64,000 nt of DNA from JAKOUY01 sp037045185. GTDB taxonomy: Bacteria > Actinomycetota > Acidimicrobiia > Acidimicrobiales > Ilumatobacteraceae. Numbering within the stretch: position 1 is the stretch's first letter; each line of letters starts with the position of its first letter. Where the stretch lies: contig JBAOHQ010000004.1 of NCBI GenBank assembly GCA_037045185.1, positions 434,001 to 498,000 on the forward strand, given 5' to 3'. Position numbers and translations under genes: made by a program. This document shows positions 54,861-64,000 of this stretch, piece after piece. Under the pieces are notes generated by a model. The model worked only from the letters and a program-made list of their open reading frames with translations. It searched no databases and had not been told where the DNA came from.

Positions 54861-55880
54861 ATGGCCACCGCCACCGCCGACGCCCACGCCGACTTCGGTC
54901 TGCCCGCCGGCGCTCTGGACCGTCTGCGCGCCCAACTCCACAGCCGGGCCAGCCTTGGCCCGTTCGCGGTCCTGATCCTCTCCGTCGTCGTGTTCGCCTT
55001 TATCAGCGACAACTTCTTCGAGGTCAACAACTTCTCGCTGATCCTGCAGCAGAGCATGGTGGTGTCGATCATCGGCATCGGCCAGACACTGGTGGTGCTG
55101 ACGAGCGGGGTCGACCTCGCCGTCGGGGCGACGATGACCATCTCGATGATGGCCATGGCCAAGCTCAGCGAGCAGGGGACCAACGGCCTGGTGGCGCTGA
55201 TCGTCGGCTTCGCCGTCGGACTGCTGTGCGGCGCGCTGATCGGGTTCTTCGTGACCCGTTTCAAGCTGCAGCCGTTCATCGTCACCCTGGCAGCGCTGTA
55301 CGTCTACAAGGCGCTGGAGCTGTGGTACACGGGCAGCGCCAACGTCCGCGGCACGGACATCTCCTCCGTGCTGAAGTGGACCGGCAACACCATCACCATC
55401 GGATCGACGAAGGTCCCCTACGGGGCGATCATCATGTTGGTCGCCTTCGCGATCATGGCCTACGCCCTGCGCCACACCGCCTGGGGCCGCCACGTGTACG
55501 CCACCGGCGACGACCGGGAGGCCGCCCGCCTGGCCGGCATCCGCACCGACCGGGTCCTGCTCAGCGTGTACATCATCTGCGGGCTGCTGTGCGCGCTTGC
55601 CGGCTGGGTGCTGATCGGGCGCAACCAGGGCGGTGACCCCCAGGCGGTGACCAAGGACTACAACCTCGACAGCATCGTCGCCGTGGTCATCGGCGGCACA
55701 AGCCTGTTCGGCGGCCGCGGCCGGGTCATCGGCACCCTGATCGGGGCGCTGACCATCGGCGTGTTCCGCAGCGGGCTCCCGCTTGCCGGCGTCGAGGACA
55801 TCTGGAAGGACTTCGCCATCGGCGTGCTGATCCTCGGCGCCGTGATCATCGACCAGTGGGTCCGGCGGGTGGCCAGGTGA
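54861..55880 (+). CDS. Sugar ABC transporter permease
   Basis: A 339-residue BPD_transp_2-type permease, as in ribose and fructose importers. About nine helices are visible. IGIGQTLVVLTSGVDLAVGA, GLLCGALIGFFVTRFKLQPF and the EAARLAGIRTDRVLLSVYI coupling-loop region are all standard. The start is ATG 54861, preceded by AGGAG. The stop overlaps the ATPase start (GTGA). Confidence 0.95.
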   Translation: MATATADAHADFGLPAGALDRLRAQLHSRASLGPFAVLILSVVVFAFISDNFFEVNNFSLILQQSMVVSIIGIGQTLVVLTSGVDLAVGATMTISMMAMAKLSEQGTNGLVALIVGFAVGLLCGALIGFFVTRFKLQPFIVTLAALYVYKALELWYTGSANVRGTDISSVLKWTGNTITIGSTKVPYGAIIMLVAFAIMAYALRHTAWGRHVYATGDDREAARLAGIRTDRVLLSVYIICGLLCALAGWVLIGRNQGGDPQAVTKDYNLDSIVAVVIGGTSLFGGRGRVIGTLIGALTIGVFRSGLPLAGVEDIWKDFAIGVLILGAVIIDQWVRRVAR

Positions 55881-56660
55881 GCGAGACGACGACGGAACCC
55901 CGCCCGCTGCTGTCGGCCCGCGGCCTGGTCCGCCGCTTCGGCCGGGTCGTGGCCCTCAACGGCGCCGACTTCGACCTGCTCCCCGGGGAGATCCTGGCAG
56001 TGATCGGCGACAACGGCGCCGGCAAGTCCAGCCTGATCAAGTGCCTGTCCGGCGCCGACGTGGCCGACGAGGGTGACGTGTTCCTCGACGGCGAGAAGGT
56101 GCGGTTCCGCAGCACCATGGAGGCCCGCGCCGCCGGCGTGGAGACCGTGTACCAGAACCTGGCGGTGTGCCCGGCGATGGACATCAGCGACAACCTGTTC
56201 CTCGGCCGCGAGCTGCGCAAGCCGGGCTTCATGGGTTCGGTGATGCGCAAGCTGGACTACTCGGCGATGCGCTCGATGTCCCGGGCGCGCATGTCCGAGC
56301 TGGGCCTGTTGACCATCCAGAACATCACCCAGCCGGTGGAGACCCTGAGCGGCGGTCAGCGCCAGGGAGTCTCGGTCGCCCGCGCCGCGGCGTTCGGCAG
56401 CCGGGTGGTCATCCTCGACGAGCCCACTGCGGCCCTGGGCGTGAAGGAGTCCCGGCGGGTCCTCGACATGATCCTGGAGGTCCGCCAGCGCGGCCTGCCG
56501 GTGATCCTGATCAGCCACAACATGCCGCATGTGTTCGAGGTGGCCGACCGGATCCACATCCAGCGGCTCGGCCGCGCGCGTCGCCGTGGTCACCCCGCAG
56601 TCACACACCCCGAACGACGCCGTGGCCATCATGACCGGCGCGGCAACGGTCGATTCCTAG
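55877..56660 (+). CDS. Sugar ABC transporter ATP-binding protein, frameshifted near the end
   Basis: An ATPase of the single-domain FrcA type. It starts with GTG 55877 overlapping the permease stop. Walker A is GDNGAGKSSLIKCLSG, the signature is LSGGQRQGVSVARAAAF and Walker B is VVILDEPTAALGV. Near the end (RIHIQRLG) the frame slips; the natural tail (VAVVTPQSHTPNDAVAIMTG, then a stop at 56660) lies in the next frame. Removing one base in the CCGCGCGCG run at 56572-56580 gives 260 residues, the usual length. In the unrepaired frame translation would run on past 57.5 kb through antisense sequence. Confidence 0.9.
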
Positions 56661-56719
56661 CCACTGCCCGGTCGGGGCCGCGTGGAGGGCCACGTGGAGG
56701 GCCCCGTGGAGTGGTCGGG

Positions 56720-57424
56720 TCAGGCGATGATCCGGCCGTCGACGATGTGCACCGTGCGGTCGGCGAAGTGGGTGATCCGCTCGTCGTGGGTGACGATGAT
56801 CGCCGAGGTCTTGCGGGCCTTCATCTCGTCGCGGATCAACGACACGACCTGCTCACCGAGGGCGGTGTCCAGTGCCGAGGTGGGCTCATCGAACATGACC
56901 AGCGCCGGATTGTTCACCAGCGCCCGCCCGATGGCTACCCGCTGGCGCTGCCCGCCCGAGAGCTGCCCGGGCAGGTTGTCGGCGCGCTGGGCCAAGCCGA
57001 GCTCGGCGAGCAACTCGTCGGCCCGGCGGCGCGCCTGGGAGCGCGAAGTGCCACGGCGCCCGGCGAGCTCGTTGACGACCAGCAGGTTCTCGCGCGCGGT
57101 GAGGAACGGGATGAGGTTCACGGTCTGGAAGACGAAGCCGACGGTGGTCCTGCGGAACTCGGTGAGCTCACGCTCGTTCATCTGACCGATCTCCTGGCCC
57201 GCCACCATCACGCTGCCGGACGTGGGGGTCATCAAGGCCCCGGCGATGGAGCACAGCGTGGTCTTGCCGGACCCCGACGGGCCCACCAGGGCGACGACCT
57301 CGTCGGCGGCGATCTCGATGTCGACGTCGTCGAGGGCGACGATGGTGGTGTCGCCGACGACGAACTCCTTGCGCACCTTCGACATCCGGAGCACCGGATC
57401 AGCGGTTGCGGACGGTGTGGTCAC
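56720..57424 (-). CDS. ABC transporter ATP-binding protein (LolD/MacB type)
   Basis: A 234-residue ATPase partnering the two FtsX-like permeases upstream on the same strand. Walker A is GPSGSGKTTLCSIAGAL, the signature LSGGQRQRVAIGRAL and Walker B LVMFDEPTSALD, all intact. The start is GTG 57424, 25 bases after the permease stop. This kind of three-gene set exports lipoproteins, peptides or antibiotics, or acts in envelope stress. The substrate is unknown. Confidence 0.93.
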   Translation of the reverse strand: MTTPSATADPVLRMSKVRKEFVVGDTTIVALDDVDIEIAADEVVALVGPSGSGKTTLCSIAGALMTPTSGSVMVAGQEIGQMNERELTEFRRTTVGFVFQTVNLIPFLTARENLLVVNELAGRRGTSRSQARRRADELLAELGLAQRADNLPGQLSGGQRQRVAIGRALVNNPALVMFDEPTSALDTALGEQVVSLIRDEMKARKTSAIIVTHDERITHFADRTVHIVDGRIIA

Positions 57425-57449
57425 GAGTGGTCCCTTCCCACGAGGCGGT

Positions 57450-58559
57450 TCACGAGCTGGCCCCGATGGCCGAGGCGGGGTCGACGCGCACCACCCGGCG
57501 CAGCGAGAACACGCTGCCCAGCACGGCGGACACGACGATGAGCACCAGGCTGATGACCACCCGGGTGACCGTCAGGCGGTACGGCACCGAGCCCGCCGGG
57601 ATGGCCAGCGCCATCGCGCCGGCGATCAGCGTGGCGATCACCCAGGCCACCACCGCCACGACCACCGCCTGGCTGACGACGCCGGCGAACAGCGTGCGCG
57701 TCGACCCGCCAAGGGCCTTCAGCGTGCCGTACAGCCCCAGCCGCTCGATGGTGATCAGCACGAAGAACAGGGCGACCACGATCATGGCGATGAACGCGGT
57801 GACCCCGATGATCTGGTTGAACGTCGAACGCTGCTGGGTGACGCCGGGGATCGACTCGATCGCCGCGGCACTGGTCAGCGACGTGGTGGCGCCGGTGGCG
57901 CGGTCGACCGCGTCGGCCACCGCGCCGGGGTCCGCGGCGCGCACGATCAGGATCTGCGCCGAGCCGTCGGCCAGCAGGCGGTCGGGGCGGTTGGCCGCGG
58001 TGACGGCGCGCCAGGTGGCCTCCGAGCCCCATAGCGAGACCTGCCCGGCGTAGCGGGTGTCGCTGACGAAGCCGACCACGGTCACGGGCGAGCGCTGCGG
58101 GCCGAGCAGCAAGACGTCACCCTCGCGAACGCCCTCGTCCTGAGCGCTGTCGTCGGCGATGACCTGACCCGTGGCCGGCGCCGCCTCCGGCAGGCCGCGC
58201 GGCGCCAGCTCGTAGCCGAACAGGTTGACCCCGATCAGGTCCCGGTTGGCCGGGTCGGCGGCGCGGCGGGCCCCCAGCTGCACCGAGGTCAGCCCGCCGA
58301 CGGCTTCGACGCCGGGCACGGCCGTGATCTGCTGGCGGGTGGCGGCGTCGATGCGGCTGCGGACCAGTGACTCACGCGAATCGGAGGAGAACACGAACAG
58401 GTCGGCGCGCTGGGCGCGGTAGGCGCCGGTGGAGTTGGCCAGCAGCCCGTCGAGCAGCCCACCGAGGAACATCAGCAGCACGGCCAGCACGCTGAGGACC
58501 GCGGTGGCGACCGCGAACCTGCCGGGGCGGCGGCGCAACTCGCGCAGTGCCAGTCTCAT
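57450..58559 (-). CDS. FtsX-like ABC permease
   Basis: A 369-residue membrane protein with one N-terminal helix (residues 14-36), a large extracytoplasmic domain of about 210 residues and three C-terminal helices (near 247-270, 296-320, 330-352), the MacB/FtsX layout. It begins MRLALRELRRRPGRF. The C-terminus RVDPASAIG matches the family end. It overlaps the other permease gene by four bases. Confidence 0.9.
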   Translation of the reverse strand: MRLALRELRRRPGRFAVATAVLSVLAVLLMFLGGLLDGLLANSTGAYRAQRADLFVFSSDSRESLVRSRIDAATRQQITAVPGVEAVGGLTSVQLGARRAADPANRDLIGVNLFGYELAPRGLPEAAPATGQVIADDSAQDEGVREGDVLLLGPQRSPVTVVGFVSDTRYAGQVSLWGSEATWRAVTAANRPDRLLADGSAQILIVRAADPGAVADAVDRATGATTSLTSAAAIESIPGVTQQRSTFNQIIGVTAFIAMIVVALFFVLITIERLGLYGTLKALGGSTRTLFAGVVSQAVVVAVVAWVIATLIAGAMALAIPAGSVPYRLTVTRVVISLVLIVVSAVLGSVFSLRRVVRVDPASAIGASS

Positions 58560-59668
58560 CGGTCGCCCTCCCCCGACGCCGCGGTGACCGGGTCGACGCG
58601 CAGGACCCGGCGCAGCGAGGCCAGCGACCCGAGCACGGCGAGGGCCACGAACACGACGCCCCAGATCACCACCGTGCGCAACTCCATGCGCAGCACCAAC
58701 CCGCCGACACGACGCCCGGCCAGTGGGGCGAACAGCGCGGCGCCCACCAGCACCCCGACGCCGGTGACGATCAACACCTGCACCGCCAGCGAGCGGGCCA
58801 GCAACCCGGCGGGAGCACCCATGGCCCGTAGCAGGGTCAGGCTGCGGCGCTTCTGCAGCGTGACGATCAGGAAGAACAGCCCGATTACCAGCGGGACGAC
58901 CAGCCCGTAGAGCGCGAAGATCACGGTGAACGACTGCTGCACCTGGTCGACGCCTGGCGTCGTGGACGCGGCGACGCTGCGGGTCACCGCGTCGAGATCC
59001 CCGGAGACGGCGTTCACCCGCTCGGCCAGGTCGGCGGCCGCAACACCCTGGACCGGCGCCAGCAGCAACACGTTCACCGGCACCGCCCTGGCAGCCGGGT
59101 TGGCGGCGCGGACCAGGCGCTCGTACGTGGCCCGGTCGGTGAACAGCGTCGGGGTCACGCTGAGTTGGATGTCGGCGGCGGTCCCCACCACGGTGAGGGT
59201 CTCGGCGTGCTCGGCGGCGACGGTGACCCGGTCACCCACCGACACGTCCGCGTCGCTCCCCACGGCCTCGCCGGGGGCCTGCGGAAGCCGGCCCGACGTC
59301 AGCGTCGACGGCCATCCGAGGCGAGGGTTGTCCGAGGCGATGATCGTGGTGTCCTCCAGCGAACCGCCGTTCACCGCGGCGGCGAAGGTCCCCTGGCTGA
59401 GCCGCGCCGACTCACCGATGCCGTCCACACCCAGCGCCGCGGTGGCGGCGGTATCGACGATGACGCTGCCCTGCAGGGTCCGCTGACCGTCCACGCTGTA
59501 GACCACGACGGGCGCGTTCTGGTTGCGGATCGCCCCGACGAACGCGGTCACCAGACCACGCTGCAGCGCCTGCTGGAACAGCACGAGGAAGAGCAGCAGC
59601 CCCACGGCCAGGGCCAGGGCGACGAAGCGCACCAGGCCGCGGCGGATCTCGCGCAGCGCCAGGAACAT
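58556..59668 (-). CDS. FtsX-like ABC permease, second copy
   Basis: A 370-residue permease similar in layout to its neighbour: one N-terminal helix, an external domain and three C-terminal helices, ending VLRVDPVTAA. The ATG at 59668 (MFLALREIRRGLV) is chosen over the upstream start because it matches the start of its partner. The two permeases probably form the heterodimeric core with the LolD-like ATPase. It is divergent from the PfkB kinase gene. Confidence 0.88.
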   Translation of the reverse strand: MFLALREIRRGLVRFVALALAVGLLLFLVLFQQALQRGLVTAFVGAIRNQNAPVVVYSVDGQRTLQGSVIVDTAATAALGVDGIGESARLSQGTFAAAVNGGSLEDTTIIASDNPRLGWPSTLTSGRLPQAPGEAVGSDADVSVGDRVTVAAEHAETLTVVGTAADIQLSVTPTLFTDRATYERLVRAANPAARAVPVNVLLLAPVQGVAAADLAERVNAVSGDLDAVTRSVAASTTPGVDQVQQSFTVIFALYGLVVPLVIGLFFLIVTLQKRRSLTLLRAMGAPAGLLARSLAVQVLIVTGVGVLVGAALFAPLAGRRVGGLVLRMELRTVVIWGVVFVALAVLGSLASLRRVLRVDPVTAASGEGDR

Positions 59669-59716
59669 TGCCAGGCACCGTAGCGGGAGACTCACCGGGC
59701 CCCACCCGGCGCCGGG

Positions 59717-59722
59717 TAGTCT
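59717..59722 (+). promoter_or_regulatory. Possible -10 box for the sugar kinase gene
   Basis: TAGTCT lies eight bases before the kinase ATG at 59731, suggesting a leaderless message. No -35 box is clear. Confidence 0.4.
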
Positions 59723-59730
59723 GCGACCCC

Positions 59731-60702
59731 ATGATCGTGGTCGCCGGGGAGGCGCTCGTCGACCTGGTGACCAGGGCGGACGGCTCGGTGCTGGCCCGCC
59801 TGGGCGGCGGGCCGTACAACGTGGCCCGCACCATCGGCCGCCTCGGGCGGCCCGTCAGCTTCCTCGGCATGCTCTCCACCGATCGTTTCGGCCGGGAGTT
59901 CCGCCAACAGCTCGCCGACGACGGCGTGGACCATCACGACTCCCTGCTGACCGAGGCGCCCACCACGCTGGCCGTGGCCGAGCTGGACGGCAGCGGCAGC
60001 GCCAGCTACCGGTTCTACACCGAGGGGACGTCGGCGCCAGCGCTGACCGCGGTGCCCGACGGTTGGCGAGCGCCTGCGGCCGTGCAGACCGGCACCCTCG
60101 GGCTGGTCCTGACGCCGATGGCCGACACGATCATGGCCTACCTGGCCGGCCTGCCGGACGACACGATCGTGATGCTGGACCCGAACTGCCGGCCGAACAT
60201 CGTCCCCTCACGCGCCGCCTACCTCACCACGATCGACGCCGCCTACCGCCACGCCGACGTCGTCAAGGTCAGCGTGGACGACATCGAGTACCTGGCGCCG
60301 GGCAGCAACCCCCTCGATTACGCGGCCACCGTGCTGGCCTGCGGGCCGCGGGCCGTGCTGGTCACCGGTGGTGGCGCCAGCAGCTGGGCGGTCACGGCAC
60401 AGGGCGCCGAGGAACTCCTCCCACCGCCCATCGAGGTGGTCGACACCATCGGCGCCGGCGACTCCTTCGCCGGGTCGTTCCTCACCTGGTGGCTCGACCA
60501 TGACCTGGCCGCCGCCGATCTGACGCAGCTCGCCCCGGTGGCGCAGGCCACCGTGGCTGCCCAGGAGGTGGCCGCGTTCACCTGCCGCCAGGTGGGCGCC
60601 CAGCCCCACGCGGCGCGCCCAGTTGAGCGCCGCCTGGCACGACTGACCACCACCGCCCGAGCTCCATTACCCCCAGGTAACCCAGCGGCCCTACGCTGGT
60701 GA
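59731..60702 (+). CDS. PfkB-family sugar kinase (fructokinase-like)
   Basis: A 323-residue ribokinase-type kinase. The N-terminal sugar-site region GEALVDLV and GGGPYNVARTIGRLGRPVSF match fructokinases. The C-terminal signature is VVDTIGAGDSFAGSFLTWW with the catalytic Asp. ATG 59731 gives the usual start; an upstream extension would run into the promoter. It may act on the sugar imported by the LacI-controlled system 3 kb away, though they are separated by the exporter genes. Confidence 0.88.
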   Translation: MIVVAGEALVDLVTRADGSVLARLGGGPYNVARTIGRLGRPVSFLGMLSTDRFGREFRQQLADDGVDHHDSLLTEAPTTLAVAELDGSGSASYRFYTEGTSAPALTAVPDGWRAPAAVQTGTLGLVLTPMADTIMAYLAGLPDDTIVMLDPNCRPNIVPSRAAYLTTIDAAYRHADVVKVSVDDIEYLAPGSNPLDYAATVLACGPRAVLVTGGGASSWAVTAQGAEELLPPPIEVVDTIGAGDSFAGSFLTWWLDHDLAAADLTQLAPVAQATVAAQEVAAFTCRQVGAQPHAARPVERRLARLTTTARAPLPPGNPAALRW

Positions 60703-60736
60703 CGACACCACCGTCTTCGACTCCCGGGAGGATCCC

Positions 60737-61919
60737 ATGTCTGGCTCGTACATCGTCGCCGGCGCCCGCACGCCCATCGGCAAGATGAGCGGCGCACTCG
60801 CCGGTTTCTCCGCCGCCGATCTCGGTGGCTTCGCCATCTCCGCCGCCCTGCGAGCGCGCCGGTGTGGCAGCCGACGAGGTCGAGCACGTGATCGTCGGCC
60901 AGGTGCTGATGGCCGGGCAGGGCCAGGTGCCGTCACGGCAGGCGGCCGTGAAGGCCGGCATCCCGATGAGCGTTCCGGCCGTGAACATCAACAAGGTCTG
61001 CCTGTCTGGGCTGAACGCGATCTACCTGGGCAACCAGATGATCCAGGCCGGTGAGGCCGACATCGTGGTGGCCGGCGGGATGGAGAGCATGACCAACGCC
61101 CCGTACATCGCCGCCGGGGCCCGCGGCGGGTTCCGCTACGGCAACACCGAACTGGCCGACGCGATCATCAGGGACGGGCTGTGGTGCGCGTTCGACGCCT
61201 GCCTGATGGGGCTCGGCACCGAGCGCTACACCGCCGGCGCCATCACCCGTGAGCAGCAGGACGATCTGGCGATGAAGTCCAACCAGCGCGCTGCCGCCGC
61301 GATTGCCGCCGGGCGCTTGGCCGACGAGATCGTCGCCGTCGCCGTCCCACAGCGCAAGGGCGACCCGAAGATGGTCGACACCGACGAGGGCGTGCGCGCC
61401 GAGACCACCATGGAGAGCCTGGCCGGCCTGAAGCCGGCGTTCGACAAGGCCGGCACCATCACCGCGGCGAACGCCTCGCAGATCAGCGACGGCGCCTCGG
61501 CGGTGGTGATGATGAGCGAGAAGGCGGTCAACGCCCGTGGCGTGACCCCGCTCGGCCAGTTCGTCGGCTACGGCATGGTGGCCGGGCCGGGCGACGCCTC
61601 CCTGCTGCAGCAGCCGAGCCGGGCGATCAACGCTGCGCTGGGGCGCGCCGGGGTCTCGATCGGTGACGTCGACCTGTTCGAGATCAACGAAGCCTTCGCC
61701 GCCGTAGGGATCGCCTCGATGGCCGACCTTGGGATCAGCGACGAGATCGTCAACGTCAACGGCGGGGCGATCGCCCTCGGTCACCCGATCGGGATGAGCG
61801 GCAACCGCCTCGTGCTGACGCTGCTGCACGAACTGCGCCGCCGCGGCGGCGGGCTCGGGGCCGCGGCGTTGTGCGGTGGCGGCGGGCAGGGCGACGCCAT
61901 CCTCGTTCGCTCGGTCTGA
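60737..61919 (+). CDS. Thiolase (acetyl-CoA acetyltransferase), frameshifted
   Basis: A biosynthetic-type thiolase. ATG 60737 follows GGGAGG and gives SGSYIVAGARTPIGKMSGAL. The frame breaks after GGFAISAAL, and ERAGVAADEVEHVIVGQVLM continues in the next frame. Removing one C at 60846-60851 gives 393 residues, the normal length. The active Cys is in NKVCLSGLNAIYLG, the active His in GGAIALGHPIGMSG and the second Cys in ALCGGGGQGDAIL. It could supply acetoacetyl-CoA for crotonyl-CoA formation, upstream of Ccr in the ethylmalonyl-CoA pathway, or act in beta-oxidation. Confidence 0.9.
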
Positions 61920-61976
61920 GCGCGCCCACTGCGCCTCGCCGAAGGTAAGAGTTCGGTAAGAGCCGCCACCAAGGGG

Positions 61977-62005
61977 TTGACGAGAGCGCTGCCCTTCTGT
62001 AATCT
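61977..62005 (+). promoter_or_regulatory. Promoter of the 6C RNA
   Basis: TTGACG (61977-61982) and TAATCT (62000-62005), 17 bases apart, form a near-consensus housekeeping promoter, the best -35/-10 pair in the window. Transcription would start near 62012. Confidence 0.75.
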
Positions 62006-62011
62006 GATCGC

Positions 62012-62133
62012 AACATACACGGACGTGATTCCTCCCCCCGGAAGCCCACGTCCGTCACGATCTGAGGTGCCACCTGGGAAGCCGGCCCGTCCGCCCGCTA
62101 CCGACTTCCTGGGTGGCACCTCAGCTTGTTTTC
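62012..62133 (+). ncRNA. 6C small RNA
   Basis: An actinobacterial 6C-type RNA. Hairpin 1 pairs ACGGACGTG (62019-62027) with CACGTCCGT (62047-62055), and its loop holds exactly six C residues (62034-62039), the motif giving the class its name. Hairpin 2 pairs TGAGGTGCCACC (62063-62074) with GGTGGCACCTCA (62112-62123) around a C-rich loop, followed by GCTTGTTTT, a factor-independent terminator. The strong promoter just upstream supports an independent transcript. In mycobacteria the homologue (B11) is a trans-acting regulator. Confidence 0.8.
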
Positions 62134-62156
62134 CCGTGATTGCACGCAACGGTGAC

Positions 62157-62774
62157 CTACACGGGGTCGGCGGAGATCTCCCGGCGGCCCTCCAGGGCCC
62201 GCCCCAGCGTCAACTCGTCGGCGTACTCGAGGTCCCCGCCCACCGGCAGACCGCTGGCGATCCGGGTCACCTTGACCCCGAACGGTCGTAACATTCGCGC
62301 AATGTAGAGGGCGGTCACCTCGCCCTCGGTGTTCGGGTTGGTGCACAGGATCACCTCGGTGATCCCCTCCGGATCGAGCCGGGCGAACAGCTCCTTCATC
62401 TTCAGATGCTCGGGCCCGATGCCGTCCAGCGGGCTCATCGCTCCGAGCAGCACGTGGTACCGGCCACGGAACTCACCGGTGCGCTCGAGGGCGACGATGT
62501 CGCGCGACTCCTCCACCACGCACAGCACGGTGGGGTCACGCCGGTCGTCGAGGCAGATCGGGCAGAACTCACCGTCGGCCACGTTCCAGCAGCGCTGGCA
62601 GAACCGCACCCGGGCCTTGGCGTCGTTGATCGCACCGGACAGGCGATGCACGTCGTCGGCTGGGATCTTCAGCAGATGGAAGGCGATGCGCTGGGCGGAC
62701 TTCGGGCCGATCCCCGGCAGCCGGCCGAGCTCGTCGATCAGCGCCTGGACCGGCTGGGTGTAGACGGATGCCAT
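62157..62774 (-). CDS. recR: Recombination protein RecR
   Basis: A 205-residue RecFOR-pathway protein. The helix-hairpin-helix LGRLPGIGPKSAQRIAFHLL is at the N-terminus, the zinc finger CQRCWNVADGEFCPIC near residue 57, and the Toprim domain starts with VLCVVEESRDIVALERTG. It lies three bases after the dnaX stop, the common dnaX-recR arrangement. It is intact. The 6C RNA faces its 3' end. Confidence 0.96.
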   Translation of the reverse strand: MASVYTQPVQALIDELGRLPGIGPKSAQRIAFHLLKIPADDVHRLSGAINDAKARVRFCQRCWNVADGEFCPICLDDRRDPTVLCVVEESRDIVALERTGEFRGRYHVLLGAMSPLDGIGPEHLKMKELFARLDPEGITEVILCTNPNTEGEVTALYIARMLRPFGVKVTRIASGLPVGGDLEYADELTLGRALEGRREISADPV

Positions 62775-62777
62775 GGA

Positions 62778-64000
62778 CTACTCGTCGACCACGGTGGAGC
62801 CGGGGAACGCCTGCTTCAGCCGGTCCAGTGGCGTGACCACGTCGTCGGGTGGGGCGTCGACGATGTCGTCGGGGTCGATCTCGTCGTCGGCCATCACGGC
62901 CGACGGCCGGATGGGCACCACGTTGCCGAGAACGTCGTCGCCGTCGTCGTGGCCGTCACCGATCACCATCACCACCCGCACCGTGGCGCCGACACGCCCG
63001 GCGATGGCCTTCTCTACGTCGGCCTGGACCTCCCGGCACTTGGCCAGGTGAGCCTCGTTCGGGGCGGTGAGCGCCAGCGCGCCGTCACGCTCACCGGCCA
63101 CCTCGGACTTGGCGAACAGCGCCTTGGCCAGCGCCTTCAGCGTGGGGCGGATCTCCGGCCACAGCGCGGCCGCCTGGGCGACGAGCGCCGCCGAACCCTG
63201 CCCGGCGCCACCCGGCGGGGGACCGCCCGCGGGCCGGTCAGCGGCGGCGTCCACCGACGGATGGCCGGTGGCGTGCGCCGGGTCGATCGGTTGGTCGGCG
63301 CCCGAGGTCTCCGCCGGTGCGAGCGGTGGGTTGTCGACGACGGCTGGGCGGGGAATGCCGCGTGACGAGGTCTCTGCGGCACGCGCCGCGGCCCGCTGGG
63401 CGCGCCCGCCCACCACGACCCGGCCCGTGGTGGGATCCACCGGCGGTGGCGGCGCGGCGGCGGCCGCCCCGGCAGCCATGGCCTGCTCCAGCCGTTCGAG
63501 GCGCTCGACCAACCCGCCCACGTCCACCCCGAGACTGCGATGGGTGAGTTGCACCACGGCGACCTCCAGCAGGACCGCGCGGATCAGGGGCGTGGCGCAT
63601 CTCCACAAGGATCTCGCCGAGGCGCTCCATGGCCTTGACCAACGGTCCGGCGCCCACCCGCTGGGCAAGTTCGCTGACCTCGACCTGACGGCTGCTGGGT
63701 AGCTGGACGAGTTCGGGGGCCATCAGCGACAAGAAGCAGTCACGCAGCAGGCGCAGCAGGTCCTCGGTGAGCACCCACGGTTCGCGGCCGTTGTGCACGG
63801 CGTGGGCCACCATCGTCAGGCCACGCGCCGGGTCGTGCTCGATCAACGATTCGAGGAACTCGTCGAGCGGCACCGAATCGAGCGGCTCGCCACCGCCGGC
63901 CGCCACCAGCTCCAGCGCCGAGACGGTGTCACGGGCCGAGCCCCCGCCGCGTTGCAGCACGCTCTCCAACGCCTCGTCGCCGATGGTGATCCCGGCGTCG
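62778..64000 (-). CDS. dnaX: DNA polymerase III gamma/tau subunit, partial and frameshifted
   Basis: The 3' part of dnaX; the 5' part lies beyond the right edge. From the edge the frame reads ITIGDEALESVLQRGGGSAR, the end of the AAA+ ATPase, then the collar domain to ILVEMRHAP. The next frame continues LIRAVLLEVAVVQLTHRSLG to the stop at 62778. One extra base at 63587-63590 (GGGG on the plus strand) explains the break. The C-terminal region is a Pro/Ala linker followed by a tau-like domain (GSAALVAQAAALWPEIRPTL) that would bind the polymerase. The stop is three bases before recR. Confidence 0.9.

Noticed and set aside
56661..56719. GTGGAGGGC-type short direct repeats after the sugar ATPase gene
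   Set aside because: Three imperfect 11-13-base units in about 30 bases could be a weak hairpin, but they are too short and irregular to call.
55856..57541. Single 561-residue ABC ATPase gene
   Set aside because: Everything after about residue 240 is read through sequence antisense to the LolD-like gene. The real end is at 56660 in the next frame.

Overview
The window is a high-GC chromosomal segment from an actinobacterium, most likely of the class Acidimicrobiia (Ilumatobacter/Microthrix relatives). This placement is inferred from gene content and style: ClpC, RadA, F420-type enzymes, a 6C small RNA, many apparently leaderless genes, and a menaquinol-oxidising bc complex whose cytochrome b is split into a b6-like and a subunit-IV-like protein. 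No rRNA or other marker settles the placement.

Region 1 (about 1.5-22 kb, minus strand) is a respiratory supercluster. It is transcribed from about 22.0 kb downwards and carries a membrane protein, a two-cluster ferredoxin, cytochrome b6-like protein, subunit-IV-like protein, Rieske protein, dihaem cytochrome c and an unknown membrane protein, then all fourteen subunits of complex I in the order nuoA to nuoN. Beyond nuoN lies a small Asp/Gly/Ser/His repeat peptide overlapping a JmjC-like cupin oxygenase, the most suggestive candidate for an undescribed modification system here. A monohaem cytochrome c and a geranylgeranyl-reductase-type flavoprotein (possibly menaquinone side-chain reduction) point the other way at 22-24 kb.

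Region 2 (24-38.8 kb) is mixed housekeeping and accessory: a CocE/NonD-type hydrolase, a membrane-anchored Hsp70-like protein with a duplicated ectodomain, a polyprenyl diphosphate synthase, clpC, an LppM-like lipoprotein, radA, an AlkB-like dioxygenase and several small unknowns. Region 3 (38.8-42.2 kb) has a toxin-antitoxin-like pair, an unknown gene abutting tRNA-Ser(GGA), the SRP RNA, a 5'-3' exonuclease and a small prepilin-peptidase-like protein. Region 4 (42.2-50.2 kb) has a two-gene ABC exporter, enoyl-CoA hydratase with an F420-type oxidoreductase, crotonyl-CoA carboxylase/reductase, a lipoprotein and methylmalonyl-CoA epimerase; the last enzymes suggest an ethylmalonyl-CoA pathway. 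Region 5 (50.2-60.7 kb) has an AbiEi/DUF559 protein bracketed by palindromic repeats, an rRNA methyltransferase, a LacI-regulated sugar ABC system with clear operators, a LolD/FtsX-type exporter and a PfkB sugar kinase. Region 6 (60.7-64 kb) has a thiolase, a 6C RNA, recR and the 3' part of dnaX.

Two window-wide patterns stand out. First, nine genes carry an apparent single frameshift, eight of them by one extra base, which reads best as residual sequencing or assembly error. Second, two families of about 45-bp imperfect palindromes (four copies of family A, two of family B) lie at gene ends and starts. No insertion sequence, CRISPR array or prophage was seen. No gene-free stretch exceeds 300 bases.
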